Below are positions 23,455 through 35,848 of a DNA stretch of 64,000 nt, in pieces. The position numbers and the translations under genes were made by a program. Position 1 is the stretch's first letter. Each line of letters starts with the position of its first letter. Source of the stretch: Porodaedalea pini (taxonomy: Eukaryota; Basidiomycota; Agaricomycetes; Hymenochaetales; Hymenochaetaceae). A model generated the notes under the pieces. The model saw nothing but the letters and a program-made list of their open reading frames with translations, was not told the DNA's origin and ran no database searches. The stretch is taken from the NCBI GenBank assembly GCA_002794775.1, contig NBAY01000017.1, positions 496,001 through 560,000 of the forward strand, written 5' to 3'.

Positions 23455-26400
23455 TTACCCCCCCCTCAAGGTTAGGCGTCCTGACCAACCAAGATCGCGG
23501 TCATCTGGCTCAGTGTTGACAAAGAGTGGATGGAGTCGCAAGCGAGGGATATCAAGTTTGCGTGGGGCACCGGGGTGTTTGAGATAAAACTCAGCGATCG
23601 CCTCTTTTGCATTCTTGCTGAAGTCTGTCTCGGGCTGCCAAGTTGATTTGTTGTATCCGACCCACTTTACGAGGTCCTGTAATTTTCCTCAGTGCAGACG
23701 TGAGTCTATGACTTCCTCAACCTCATACTCCTCTTCGTTCTCGACAATGTCCGGCGGCGGCAGAGGCGGCTGTTTTTGGCTCTCGAAGGACGGTTCGATG
23801 GCCGGTTTCAACAAAGCCTCGTTGAATACAGGGTGGACCTTTTTCCATTGCTTTGGGAGCTTGAGTTTATAAGCGCTTGCTCCCACTTTGTCGATGATGT
23901 CAAAGGGGCCATACCACTTGTCAGCAAGTTTCTTTGTCAGTGAGTCCGTGCTGATATTTCACCCATCGAGGAAGACCTTGTCTCCAGCCTTGTATTCTAC
24001 CGATGCTCCTGCCGTTCGGTTGTGGTGACGCTTCATGTCCTCTGCCGCCTTGACCAGATTGTCCTTCGCAACTCGATGAGTTTCCTTAATGTGCTTTGTG
24101 AATTCTTCTGCTGACATGTTGGCAGAGGAGGTTCGTATGGTGTCGAAGCTCATAGGGTGACGTCCTGTGTTTGCATAGAAAGGGGACATCTTTGTTGCTG
24201 AGTGTTCGCGATTATTGTAAGCGAACTCTGCAAGGGGGAGCCAGTCTTTCCAGTCCGATTGCCGATGGTCAACGAAGAGCTGGAGATATTGTTCGAGCTC
24301 TTGGTTGACGCATTCCGTTTGACCGACCGTCTGTGGGTGGTACGCCGTCGATGGGTTGCCTTCGATGCGTAGGAGTTTGTACAGCTCCTTCATCATTGAC
24401 ACGTCAAACTGTGTGCCTCGGTTGTGGATGATCTTTTTTGGTAGGCCGTGGAGGTGGAAGACGTGGTCGTGGTATAACTGAGCCATGCCTTCCGCTGACA
24501 ACTTCGTTGTTGTTGGAATCACATGCATCTGTTTTGAAAACCTGTCCACAAAGACACAGATGGCATTGTGTCCCTTCAAGTCTGGGAGTTCTCCGATGAG
24601 GTCGACCATGACAATTTCCCAAGGACCCTCAGGGACCGCATTTGGATGTAATGGTCTCAACCTTGACATTCTCAGAGCCTTCATCCTTTGACAACAATTA
24701 CAACCTCAAACGTATGCCCAGACATCTGAGAACATTGATGCCCACCAGAAGTCCTGGCGAACGAGCTCCACCATCTTTGATGCCCCTGGGTGTCCTGCCA
24801 GAACCGAGTCATGGCATTCCTGCAGTACTGCTTCCTTCATTGTCGATGGCACGTATACCTTGCTCTTCATCCGCCACAACCCATCGACCTCTGTCATACC
24901 TGTCAGCCTCTCCGACTCGCGCTGCACCCTCTGCGCCTCACCCACTCTGTCAAACACCTCATCACGCGACATTCTGACCACCCCATGGTTCAGCCACTTT
25001 TCCTTGATGAACATGATGCCGTCATTGTCATCCTTGCCCTCATCGTAGCCCGCTTTGCGTGACAGCAGATCTGCCTTGCCCATCGTCTTCCCCAACTTAT
25101 GTTTGAGGTGGAAGTCGAATTCTTTGAGTTCGGTTCGCCAGCGAGCTTGGCGATAGCTCAGCTTCTGCGCCGACTTGAAGTAGGTGAGGTTGGCATGATC
25201 GGACCAGATCTCGATAGTGTGACGGGCGCCGAGGAGGTACTGCCTCCACTCCTTGAGTGCCGAAACGATTGTGAGCATCTCCTTATCATAGATCTCGTAG
25301 TTTTGTTCCACCGGCAGGAGTGCCTCTGACCTGTAGGCAACTACCCTCCATTTGCCTTCCTGTTTCTGTAACAACACGCCACCAAGCGTGAAGTTCGACG
25401 AGTCCGCTTTGATGCAGAAAGGGCCCTCGTCATTGGCGATGGCCAGGACTGGAGGTGAGCAGAGACGTCGTCTCAGCTCCTCAAACACTTCCTGCTGTTT
25501 GGTCTCCCATACCCAGTCCTTGTTGCCTGTCAGCGATGTTAACGGGTGGACTACCTTGCTGTAGTCCTTGATGAAGCGTTGCAGCCAGTTGCCCATGCTG
25601 AGGAACTGCTGTAGTTGTTTAACGTTTCGTGGGACGGGCCAGTCCACAATCGCCTCTGTCTTTGCTGGGTCAGCCTTGATCTCGCCATTGCCAACGATGT
25701 GTCCAAGGTACTTTACAACCTTGGCGTTGAACTCACACTTTTTGGGCTTCAGGTATGGGCCATTTTCTCACAGGATCTGAAGGACGCGCCTCGACGTCTC
25801 GATATGCTCCTCGAGAGTCTGAGAGAGGATTAGGATATCATCAAGGTAGACAATGATCAGGTTGTTGTAGATCAGTCCCTTGAAAATGTGGTTTACGAAG
25901 GCCTGGAAAGTCACCGGTGCATTACAGAGGCCAAAGAACATGACTGTTGGTTTGAAGAGGCCCATATTTGTGTGGAACGCTGCCTTCCATTCATCACCTT
26001 CACGGATCCAGACGTTGTAGTATCCCCAGCGAAGGTCAAGCTTCATGATGAACTTCGCTTTCTTGACCTTGTTGACAAGCTCGTCAATGAGGGGGAGAGG
26101 ATATTTGTTCTTGATCATTCTGTCATTGAGCTTACGGTAGTCCTGAATTGGGCGTAGCAATTTGTTGGCTTTCTTAATGAAGAAGAAAGGTGACGCCATG
26201 GGCGATATGGACCTTCAGATGCGACCAGACTTCAAGTTCTCATCGAGGAAGTCCTTGAGCAACTGCTGCTCTGTTGGCATGAGCAGGTAGATCTTGCAGT
26301 CACTGGGCTTGAAGTCGGGCTTCAGATTGATGACGTGGTCCCATGGTCGGTGTTCAGGCAACTTCTCAAATCCCTTCTCTGAGAAGACGTCGGCGTAGTC

Positions 26401-26919
26401 GTTGAGGTATGTGGGCCAGGATGCCTTGTCCATTCACACCTCTCTCACCCTCCTCGTCTCTTTCACATCCTCCTTCTCGATCGTGCACTCCTCCAGGCAA
26501 CGGGTGAATTCAATCAAACCCGTCTTCCAGTCAACCTCTAGGTTGTGACATTGAAGCCAATCGTAACCAAGGAAGATGTTTGACGACGCCAGCGACATCA
26601 CTGCAAGGACAATCCTCTCTCTGTGGTGCCCAATCATAAGCTTGATGTTGACGTATTCCTCGATCAACCCGGCTTCGTTGTGCATGCTGTCAGCATTGAG
26701 CACTGCGAGGGGCCGAATGTATCGTTTGGTCTCCAACCCGTATCGCTCGACGAACCTCACGTCAATGCATGATCCTGTGCATCCCAAATCCATGAGGGCA
26801 TGCACATCCACCTCTCTCGTCTCACCTGCTACACTGTGTCTGACGTTCAGGAGGAGGTCCAGCTGGCATCTGCCAGTTCCCCTCATGAACAACTTCTCTT
26901 TGATGCCTTCTTCGCTCAC
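23455..26919 (-). pseudogene. gypsy A pol: protease, RT, RNase H, integrase, chromodomain
   Basis: The order is protease (ALMDLGCTGSCIDVRF, with DLG in place of the usual DSG), RT (ASPFFFIKKANK, IRDY-like IQDYRKLND, the YLDDI active site near 25830), RNase H (IKADSSNFTLGG, YEIYDKEML), integrase zinc-binding region (HDSVLAGHPG), integrase core (VDRFSKQMH, FAYNNREHS) and chromodomain (VKWVGYNKSTWQPE). The frame is broken by at least six stops, for example TGA at 24708-24706 and 23691-23689, where the left copy has CGA. It was probably one polyprotein. Confidence 0.93.
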
Positions 26920-27099
26920 ACCGGTAGGGTTTTTGTAGTCGGAAAAGTCATTGACGCCGTTTGCATCTAGATATTGTACAGGCGGTTGACTATATTTTAA
27001 CGGATCCGAACTTGAAACCTTTGGAACTTCTTGGTCAGTCGCCCCAGTGGCTATGCCTGACCACTCGCAAAACCCTGCGAGTCGACGACCTCTTCATCA

Positions 27100-28257
27100 T
27101 CACCTTCTTCCTCCACATAGTCCTCCACAGTCGACTTCCGAGTGTCTACAACTTCCTTGAAGGCCGATTCCTTCATCGCGCTGAGCTCGTCGGCAAGGAC
27201 GCTCGCCTGGTGCCATCAGCTCCAGCATGTGCTGGATGATCAGTTTTCCTTGCGGGCACTTGTTCTTAAAGTGATCCAGCCCACTGCAGATCCAGCACGT
27301 GTGTCGGCGTTGTGCCTCATTCATCAAGACGTCCATTGGCTGGCCTGCACCTCCAAAGGTGACGCCAGTTGCATTGCGCTTGTCAGAGTGCGGTGGCACG
27401 AACGGTTGTTGAGCGGGTGGCGCCTGCTGCTGTAGAGGGTGCTGGAGGGGTAGCGTGCGGCCTCGCTGGATGGCCCAAATCTGCTGTTCACCGCAATCAA
27501 TCTCGATGGCCTTTTTCTTCCAGGCATCGTATGTCGTCGGGACCAGGGTCGACCTTAACACTCCACAGACCACCTTGATGTTCATCGCACATTTCAGGCG
27601 ATCACAGATTACGCTGTCGTCCTTCAGGTCTGCCGCCTTGATGATCACATCGAGCTTCTGGAAGAACTCGTCGGCTGAGAGGTCCTTCTGAATTTTCTCT
27701 CGGAATTCTTTCAGGGCCTTCTCCTTTCTGTTCGGATCATCGAATGAGGTGTCCAGTCATTCCTGGAACCTGGTCCAGCTATCTGTGAAACTCACGACCC
27801 TGCTTGTTGTGAATTCCTGGACATAGTTCTGCACCCACGTCGACGCATTGCCACCCTTGAGATAGGAGAGCACAACGTAGATCTTGCTCGACGATGAGGG
27901 GTATCTCGTCGGGTTTGCCAAGATGAAGAGAAGGACTTCGCGCTTGAAATTGAGGTAATCATTGCCGCCAGCGAATTCGCGTGGCTGGGCGACGTCAATG
28001 TTGGGGGGTGGAGCATTCCTGGCTTGCGCAGCGGGGACATTCGCCGCTTGCTGAGTAAAGGCTGCAGCGATTAACGCTGCGAGCTCCCGTTGTTGTTGCT
28101 GAGTGAAACCCGTAGACATTGACATTGTCAGTGCTGGCGTGCAGGATAGGTGTTCGGGAGGTGTTGGCGGTGATGAATCTCTACGGGGTGTACGATAGCC
28201 TCCTGGTTCACTGGGAAGGATGACCGACAATGTCGAGACGGTAGGAGACAATGGCAC
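27100..28257 (-). pseudogene. gypsy A gag
   Basis: A gag-like protein with a Q-rich start (TQQQQRELAALIAAAFTQQ), a capsid-like middle (REFAGGNDYLNFKREVLLFI) and a CCHC zinc knuckle CWICSGLDHFKNKC (CX2CX4HX4C). An in-frame TGA at about 27757 replaces what is probably tryptophan (FQE*LDTSF). The upper start is approximate. Confidence 0.88.
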
Positions 28258-28848
28258 GCGCGGGGTTCAAGGTGCCCACCGAACTCATTGAGCTTGTTCG
28301 TTAGTCGAGTACCAAGCGTGTCTGATGTCGCTCCACCAGATGTTGTGGGTGACATGCTCGCTGTCGGTTGCGACATACGAAGCGTGGTCTGGGTCAAACC
28401 GTGAGGATGAGGGTAGGGCCTGCTGTTGTTCCTCTGTGAGATCTATCTTGACTAGACCAGAGGGGGAACAGGGATGGGCTGTGCGTTTGATCCGGGGTTA
28501 CGCCAACGTTGAATGGGTTCGTCGGTGAAGTTGATGACAAGGCAGTAGGAGCCGAGCGAGATCACAAATGAGATTGCCATCGAGGTTTGTACTCGTCTGG
28601 TTGCCCACGTCCACATCAGGTGCGTGCTCCACCAGAGGCTAATTCGGAGAGCCAGGGTCGGGAAAAGTCGGTTGAAGTGTTTATGTAATACACAAACATC
28701 CGAAAACGTCTGGGCAGGGTTGAGGGTTTGTCGTTCAGGGGGTTTACACATCAAGTCCTTCGAGGGGAGTGCTCCTCTAGACCGAGTGAAGGTGAGTCGG
28801 CAGCGACGACGTACGCTGGGGATGAGCCTGGGTGAGGTTCTGCTTTTA

Positions 28849-29273
28849 TGTTAGGCGGGAGTCTGGGGGACGACTTGGACTGGGCAGGCCTCGGCTGACT
28901 GTTGTCTGGGATGTGCTATACTCGAGCGTAGACTCGGGACACGCTTACTCAGACTAGGTTGTCACGGAGGTAAGAGGATTAATACAAGTCTAAACTAATA
29001 CAAGGGGGGCGAGTCTCACCTAGGTCGTTGTGGAGGTAAGAGGAAAAGCAGAACAAGGAGTTCATGTGATTCCTGAGACCTTATATAGTGACGACTGTTA
29101 GACTATATTACCTAATGTTACATAAGGGGACGGAATGGAACAAATGAAGGTCGCGTGAAAGGAGTGTGGGAAATGATTGTAAAGATGGTTAATTATAATG
29201 AAAAGGAGCAATTAAAATAAAAGAAAATGGTAAAAAGGAAAATAAAGAATGGGTGAAAGTTCGAGTCCTGACA
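28849..29273 (-). repeat. 5' LTR of gypsy A
   Basis: 425 bp, the partner of 23030-23454. Differences between the two are mostly C/T and G/A changes. Confidence 0.95.
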
Positions 29274-29648
29274 TTTTCCACCCACACCACCAATCGTGAA
29301 ACAGCGTGTTCAGACCCCCAAGAATGGTAAAACTGAATATGCCGCAGCAATTGCCAACACCTGCATCCCCAGGTCAGGATATTGCATGGACTCAGAGGGC
29401 ACAATTTATGCCCCTGACGGTTACGCACACTCCATGCATAATGCCCCAAAATCTGGCAACACTCCCACCTCTATCTACTATCTGAAAGTCCAAAGTGTCA
29501 GTACTGACAAGGATGGCTTCACCACTGTCTCGTACGCTAAGGCAGCACAGAAAAAACCTAAACCAACTCCAACCAAAGTGGTTCGTTCTTCTGACAAACA
29601 CCCTGATAGGGAAGTTTCAACAGTTCCCATTAATCGGTCTATCGGTTC
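29274..29648 (+). pseudogene. LINE ORF1, part 2
   Basis: Resumes after the TSD as PPTPPIVKQRVQTPKNGKTE and continues to VPINRSIGS, where the LTR-like insert begins. The segment itself has no stop. Confidence 0.85.
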
Positions 29649-30150
29649 TGTTAGGATCCCAAGTGTGTACATCCGTCTTTCCTTTTCTTTCATCGTCATC
29701 ATCCACACTGACATCCCTTCCCCTCTTCCCCATGTCGCTCATTTGTTGACATCATCTGACTCATCAATCACGTGACCCTTGCACGTGGTTGCAGGTGACA
29801 TTGTCCACTCCTTACTCATCACATTCTGTGACGTTCCATCATGTTCCATTTCCCAGGAATGTCATCCTTGTTATAGTAGTTAGGTCACACAAGTCCTGAG
29901 TATATAGGTAGCTCGTTCACCTGTATTGTTCCTCACCTCAGTATTGGTTTAATCTACTCTGCTTACTCATGACATTGTCATCTGTGACGCTTGTGTGTTT
30001 GACTCCTCCCCTCCTCACGCTTGTGTCTGTGGATGCGGCGGCTGTCTGAACGGTGTCCGCTATCGATCTTCCACGTCACTCGACCTCTGCCTACGTCATA
30101 TGTGGGTATGATGGTTAAGTGATTGTTGAGTACGTGGTCGTACTCTAACA
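29649..30150 (-). repeat. LTR-like insert (solo LTR) in LINE ORF1, 502 bp
   Basis: It starts TGTTAG and ends CTAACA (inverted 6-bp ends) and interrupts LINE ORF1, whose coding reappears just after it (VKCVYFSLPGDLAV from about 30158). A TATATA lies at 29901-29906. Read on the minus strand, its 3' end GATCCTAACA equals that of insert D. No 5-bp duplication is visible (GGTTC against ACGCA), so the ends or a deletion need checking. Confidence 0.6.
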
Positions 30151-30725
30151 ACGCACATCCAATGTGAAGTGCGTATATTTCTCATTGCCAGGGGATTTGG
30201 CTGTTAGATCAACTACCCTCTCAGTCAAGAATTCGGTACAAGCTGGCCTCAAGGGCAACCCATTATTTAAACATCTCGTTGTGCTCATCATCGAGTACAC
30301 AACTAACAGCAATCTCTTAATTGCCTTCATGAACATCTGATCCGATTTTGATTCTAACTATACTTCTTTGGCTTCTCAGCTTTCCCACATTCTTAACATT
30401 AGCAGGGTGTCTCCATTCATCCCTTCGCCCCAGTTCAAAATGGTTATCCCAGGTGTTCCTGTTTTTGACAAAGATACTTAACTTCTTTACAGCGAAGCTG
30501 ATCTTTTCAACAAACTCTCCAACCTCCCTCAATTCGAGGGTTGCAAATTTATGTTCCCACCGAGGTTCATGTCGTCAGTTGAAAAGCTGAACGAGCATGA
30601 CTTCTGTAACATCTCGGTCATCATGAAGGATGCAGACCACCTCTCTTTTGATCACTTCTTCCTGCACAACAATAGATCTGTACCCATTTTCGGCGTCATC
30701 CGTTGCCTCGAAGAAATGAAGGTGC
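30151..30725 (+). pseudogene. LINE ORF1, part 3
   Basis: One frame reads VKCVYFSLPGDLAVRSTTLS, FKHLVVLIIEYTTNS, stop, SPQFKMVIPGVPVFDKDT, stop, and on to VIRCLEEMKV at the element B junction. It resembles the central gag-like domain of Tad ORF1 proteins (VIPGVP motif). Confidence 0.8.
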
Positions 30726-31590
30726 TGTAGAGTTCCAATGAGCGGCCAACCACTGCAGATCCCTCTAGAGGCCATCCGTTGCATGTTCCGACAAGTATTG
30801 ACGCATACTGGACTCAGAATGGTTTGCCCGACACATACCAGACACAGGACAATTTGCCTGACATCACATCAGCAGATCACTAGGAAGATCCCCCTGGCAA
30901 TTTGGGACGTACCAGAAAGCTTATGTCATCAGAGTCAGTTGGGATGCGTACCAGAGATCTGCCTGATGATGGGTGACGACTCACCAATTGGAGGATCTCA
31001 GTTCCAGTGGAGCTGCGATATGACCGGATGATGGACCGATGCAAATGGGGAAGTTGTCACATGGACAGGTTTTCTTTTGATTTTCTATGTTTCTCTTACA
31101 TTCCGAATGTTTTCTCTCTGACACTCTATGTTTCACCCGGTATGCACATTATACTCACTTTGGAATAATTTTCCTGTAGATAAATCTCTTGCACCTTGTA
31201 TTTAGGGACTTCCCTGTTGTAGGTAGCGAGGGAGGAAATACTACCGCAGAGTTCCCCTCAGATAGGGCAGCTTCCGTGTGTGCAGTTAGTCTCCGCAACA
31301 GTTAGTTTCGTGGCAACCTCATCTTCAGTCTCATCTCTTGTCTCGTTCTCATTCTCATCTCTGCTATTGCTATTGTCTCATACTGGAGTTGATATCTCGC
31401 TTGTTCCGGCTCTGTACTGACACTCACATTGGGTCCAGAGCGCCTTACAGTATTGACGCATACCAACATGTACCGACGTGTACCGGGTTTTTCCTGCACT
31501 CATACTGAGCATATATTTACTGCAAAACTCAATGGAAACATGTCCCCAAATGAACTACTGATCCTAAAAAACCCATACACAGGATCTACA
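30726..31590 (+). repeat. 5' LTR of element B
   Basis: 865 bp, TGTAGAGTTCC to GGATCTACA. It matches 42426-43290 along its whole length with a modest number of substitutions. It includes the same GTACCGACGTGTACCGG-type motif that fills the internal region. Confidence 0.95.
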
Positions 31591-31757
31591 AGTGGAGCCC
31601 ACTGCAAGGGGGGTCAACCATGTTGTATTCATTTGATTACCAACAGGACTCACCTCGCTATCAATTTCGTCAAGGAGCATAGTCTCCAGTTTTAGAAACC
31701 AACTCTTCTGCGTACCGGAATAGTGGTGGTTGAAGCCCCAGTACGCCTAGCACAACC

Positions 31758-33441
31758 ATGACAAGTCGTCCTCCACACTGAGGAGCAGAGGATGCTCCCT
31801 TATTTGATGGTCGTAACCTGCTGGATCTCCCTCGGTACTTCGAGGACATTGAGTATATTGCTACAGAGTGCAACTTAGATGATGTGGCGAAGATCCGGTA
31901 TGTGAAGTATTATGCTTCAAGTTCTGTGGCTGAGCTGTGGGATACCGCTGATGGTGTTGGTACAGGAGTGAGTGATTGGAATAAAGCGAAGGAAGCAATC
32001 ATGTCATTTTACCTGGCATTGGCGCCTGGTGTGCGCTTCTCTCAGGATGACCTTGACAGGCTGGTCGAAGGATGGAGAAGCCAAGGAATTCAGTCAAGGG
32101 AGAATTTTGGAGAGTACCGGAGAGAGTTTATGGTGAGGTCGAGGTATTTGGAGCAAAACTCAAAGGTTTCAGTGGAGGAATCGGCACGCATGTTCATTCG
32201 GGCCTTTACAGGCAAGCTGAAGGATAGGTTGCAGCAGCATCTAGAAAGCAAGGAAACTGATCCGGCTCCAGGAAAACCGTATTCAATCGAGTTGGTGGTG
32301 AAGCATGCCGATTACATTCTTGCTGGTACAGTTTTTGATGACGTACCAACAGCTAAAACACCCATACCGATGGGTCAGTCGAAGGCGAAATCGGAAGAGG
32401 TGGATATCAGTACCATGTGGGAGGCAGTGAAGAGCATACAGGTTCAGGTGCAGTCACTTGGGCATAGACCTCCATCAGCAACGACATCTCAGAGGAGTCC
32501 CGGATGCACATTCTGTGGTGATGTGAGGCACTACATTAGGTCGTGCCCGAAGGTGTTGGAATATATTCAGGCAGGGAAGTGCATGAGGGGTGCCAATGGA
32601 AAAGTGATGTTACCGAATGGAGGGTTCATACCGAACACAGCAGTGGGGGATAACTTGATGGAGAAGATAGATTCATTGTGTCAGGAGACCGGTACGGCAT
32701 CAATAAACCTCATAGAGGTAGCGACAATGTCAACAGTGCGTACCGATGGGTCGGAAGGCTCAGTAATGATGGCCGAGATTGCAGAGGAAGTGTCGGATGA
32801 GGATTTGGAGGTGGTGAAGTATGAGATACTGCTTAATGAAGCAAAGAAGCGAGCATCAGTGGTGAAGAAAGCAAAGATAGGTGGTGTCGAGATACCGGCA
32901 AGGCCTAAGGTGGGGCCGGTGAACGTACCGGTGAATGAGGTTGAGGCATACCGAGTGGCACTGGGATTGAAAGATAGCGGAAAGGATGCATACCAAGCAC
33001 TACCCGAACCGAGCTCTGGTGAGGAGGAGGTGTACCCAGAGGTACCGGAGGCGGGTGTGTACCGAGAGGTGCCGGAGTTTGACGTGTTTCAAGAGGTACC
33101 AAAGTTAGACGCATACCAAGAGGTATCCCAGTTCGAAGTGTACCAAAAAGTACCGGAGTGGAAGGACAGTGGAGTGGGTGCATGCAGAGTGGTACCAGAG
33201 GTGGATATTAGGGGCTGTGCAGGCATACCGAGAGGTACCGGAGTTCATTACAAGTTGGGGGATACCAGGGATCGACAAGTGCCAAAGGGTACCAGAACTC
33301 AAAGACGGTGTGGCAGTTGTGTACCGAGCAGAGCTGGAGCTGGATACTGGTGGTCTAGATGTGTACCAAGGTGTACCAGAGATTGAAGCCCTTCGAGATG
33401 TACCAGAGTTTGGTACAGATCATGACATACCGAAGTGTTAG
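31758..33441 (+). pseudogene. element B gag with VPE-repeat tail
   Basis: The likely start is ATG at 31758 (MTSRPP), followed by a TGA at 31779-31781; then one frame runs from AEDAPLFDGRNLLDLPRYFED through a capsid-like region to a CCHC knuckle CTFCGDVRHYIRSC near 32511. The tail is a degenerate tandem repeat with consensus about VYQEVPEFDA (for example VYREVPEFDVFQEVPKLDAY). A +1 shift near 33210 moves the repeats to another frame, and insert E interrupts them at 33436. It is dead by the early stop and the shift. Confidence 0.85.
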
Positions 33442-35174
33442 GGTCAGGCAAATATTCCAATTCTTTAACCACGAAGGTGTTGCTTTCTGGACTGTATGGT
33501 CCTCTGAGTGGTGTATTACCAAGATGACTTTACTTATCTTTGACCGATCCTGTAACCAGCTTCTCCTTCGCTGCCCTTATCAGGTGGAACCTGAGGTTGG
33601 TATTGAAAGCACTTAGTTACAGCAGATAGGGGAGGTAATGCCCTAGAGGGTTGAGAGACATTCAGTTATGCTGTGATGTTGTCTAGGAGGCAAACTGCAA
33701 GGCTTGGCATAGCCAAGATGCACTCAACCAGACTGGGTTCTGTGGACAATGAGAGGAACCTTCTAAGCGTGGTGTAGCCAAGGGTCTACTCAATCAAAGT
33801 CAATCCTTATTCAACTTGGGACAAATCCTCAACCCAGTATGGGGCGGACTCATTATTCAACCAAGGAGGATATTACACAGTGGTAGTTATAGATGTAGAG
33901 GTAGGGTAAGAAGTAGCAGTGTTCTGTAACCTGCTAAAACTGTACTGTAAAAGTGATAGAGAATGGGGATCTGGGGTACTAGTTACTCGGCCTTATATAG
34001 CCTACTGGATTTCTAATTTCTTTACATTCTGTCCAACCAGATGCCCTTCCATCTCCTTCATATGTTTCAGGTGGCTGCAGCACTTGGCTGCTGTGGTGGG
34101 GATGTGTGCACATGTACTCCGTCCAATGGTTTGCTTGCTTTCTGCAACTTGGACTGCAGGTGTGAGTCATGTGATGTTGTGACCTGTGCGCTCGGGTGAG
34201 TACATCACTGATTTGGTAGTCGGGCTCCCACATTCTCCACATGCTTCAGTTTAATTAACTTCCTGCTTCTCCCGTGTGCTTCTACATCAGGGCTTTACTT
34301 CCCTGCTTCTCGAAGCGTCTTCCTTGGTTGTGGCACTGCATAGCCTATCGGGTGGCATTGCTATGCTTGGGTGTTCATTCCTCCCATTCAAATCCATTGG
34401 GGATAACCATGTGGATCCATGGGTTATTCTTGGATCGCCATTCAGTGTCAGGTCCACTCGGTGTTAGGGCTGCTCCACTGAGACATGTCTCCATTGTGAA
34501 TGGTGGGACATGTACTCCTAGGGCTAGAGTGATCTTGAATGTACATCTCCCTGACACGTGCTCGAATTTGTATAGCATAATTGTGCCTTGATGCTTTATG
34601 TCCCTGAGGTATGCCCAGCAGTGCTTGAGTGCTGTTGTTATATGTATTGGTATGTCATTCCCTTGTACTGGACTCGGGGTAGGTATTCGTATCATCATCT
34701 TGCAGTTCCTGCATTCTTCATGTGGCTCCTTATTGTATTGGATCACTGTATCCCATTTGTAGTTCTCCATGCCACGTTCTTCTTTACTGATGTGGACTTT
34801 ATATGTCTTGGCATCTCAGTAGTAGATTGCCTGTCCTGTTTCAAAGTATGAGGATTGGCCTTCCCACTTGTGTGCTCGTAATGTGATGTCCTGGTCCATT
34901 AGTCCTATTGTCTTTAGGAGTTCTGGGACCTTCTGTGCTACATTCTGTAGTAGCATGCACTTTGTGCATTGGGGATCAACCTCCATAGGTTGTCCTTTGC
35001 TTTCTTGACATTTGTGTGCCATGTCACAAGGTGTGACAGTGTAGCATGACTGTGACTGACGGATTTTTGCCTGGGCAAGTATCTGTCAAGATCAGGTGAC
35101 CACATAATCACGTGTATGATCAACGATGATCTGCCTTGATCGACATTTTCCAAATGTGCAAAAATTTCCTTTCA
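33436..35174 (-). mobile_element. insert E: solo-LTR-like, 1739 bp, carrying an ORF
   Basis: TG...CA ends and a perfect 5-bp duplication CGAAG (33431-33435 and 35175-35179). Removing it rejoins the element B repeat frame (DIPK to LDALRAVPE). On the minus strand it starts TGAAAGG, carries an ORF (35022-34375), then a TATA box (CTATATAAGG at 34000-33991), then about 550 bases ending GACCCTAACA. That layout fits U3, R and U5 of one long LTR. No second LTR or internal region is present. Confidence 0.75.
34375..35022 (-). pseudogene. ORF inside insert E, unrecognised, one stop
   Basis: A single frame of 216 codons starts MAHKCQESKGQPMEVDPQC and holds CTKCML, then one stop at 34818-34816, then DAKTYKVHISKERGMENY and CRNCKMMIRIPTPSPVQGND, ending NGFEWEE. 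The two open parts share a frame, and the composition looks coding. There are several cysteines but no recognised domain. It lies upstream of the TATA box, in U3 if the element is an LTR. Confidence 0.5.
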
Positions 35175-35389
35175 CGAAGCTTGATGCACTTCGAGCAGTA
35201 CCGGAGACCAATGTGTACTGAAGCATTCCAGAGTCCAAAGACCATGGTTCTGGTGTGTACAGGATGGAGCCAGGGCAAGGCTCTAGAGGACCAGATGCAT
35301 ACTGATGTGTACCGGAGTTTGGTGTGTACCGGAACATACCGACGTTTTGTGCACTTTGGGCAGTACCAGGTTTGGATGCGTATCGAGGT
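35175..35389 (+). other. element B repeat fragment between inserts E and C
   Basis: 210 bp of B internal sequence with GTACCGGAG-type repeats. It is joined to 33435 by removal of E and to 41061 by removal of C. Confidence 0.8.
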
Positions 35390-35836
35390 TGTCAGCGACG
35401 GACTACGGGTACGCAAATGGTAGCCGGGTCGTGCGGAACTCAGTCAGGGGAGGAGGGAGACAAGAGAGAGAGCAGTGAGCCAGGGGGAACTGACACAGCG
35501 CGGAGATAAGGAGTAGCTTCTGGACGTAGCCAGGTAGAATTGACCAGGTCGAAACTAGGGGATAAGTACAGGAGGACTACCTACTTATATACCCTTCAGC
35601 GGCTGCGCACGGACCAGGGAATTAACTACTACATAAGGATAGATGATAGAACGTCGTGGAACTTCATAGAATAATGAAATCATAGGATCGGTCAGCGAGT
35701 AAGGATAGTGCGAGAAGGAGCGTAATGAATAATGAGTAAGCAGGAATAAGCGTGATTAGTGATGGATGGATATGATATGATAAGATAAGATAAGAGAAAA
35801 TGATAAGATAAGATAATTTAAAAAGCGTCCATGACA
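35390..35836 (-). repeat. 3' LTR of gypsy C
   Basis: 447 bp. It differs from 40609-41055 at two visible positions (TACGCAAAT against TATGCAAAT; GGATATGAT against GGATAAGAT). A TATA-like GTATATAAG (minus) lies near 35585-35593. The U3 end holds a GATAAGATAAG tandem repeat at about 35775-35815. Confidence 0.96.
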
Positions 35837-35848
35837 TGACCCTCCCCT

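Larger units (their letters stand above)
23030..29273 (-). mobile_element. Ty3/gypsy chromovirus A, full length, dead
   Basis: Two 425-bp LTRs enclose gag and pol on the minus strand. The 5-bp duplication TTTTC flanks it (23025-23029 and 29274-29278). Excising it with one TSD joins LINE ORF1 in frame (VHDNRF to PPTPPIVKQ). The LTRs differ by many transitions, so the insertion is not recent. A polypurine tract (read on the minus strand, GGGGGGGG near 23456-23463) precedes the 3' LTR. Confidence 0.96.
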
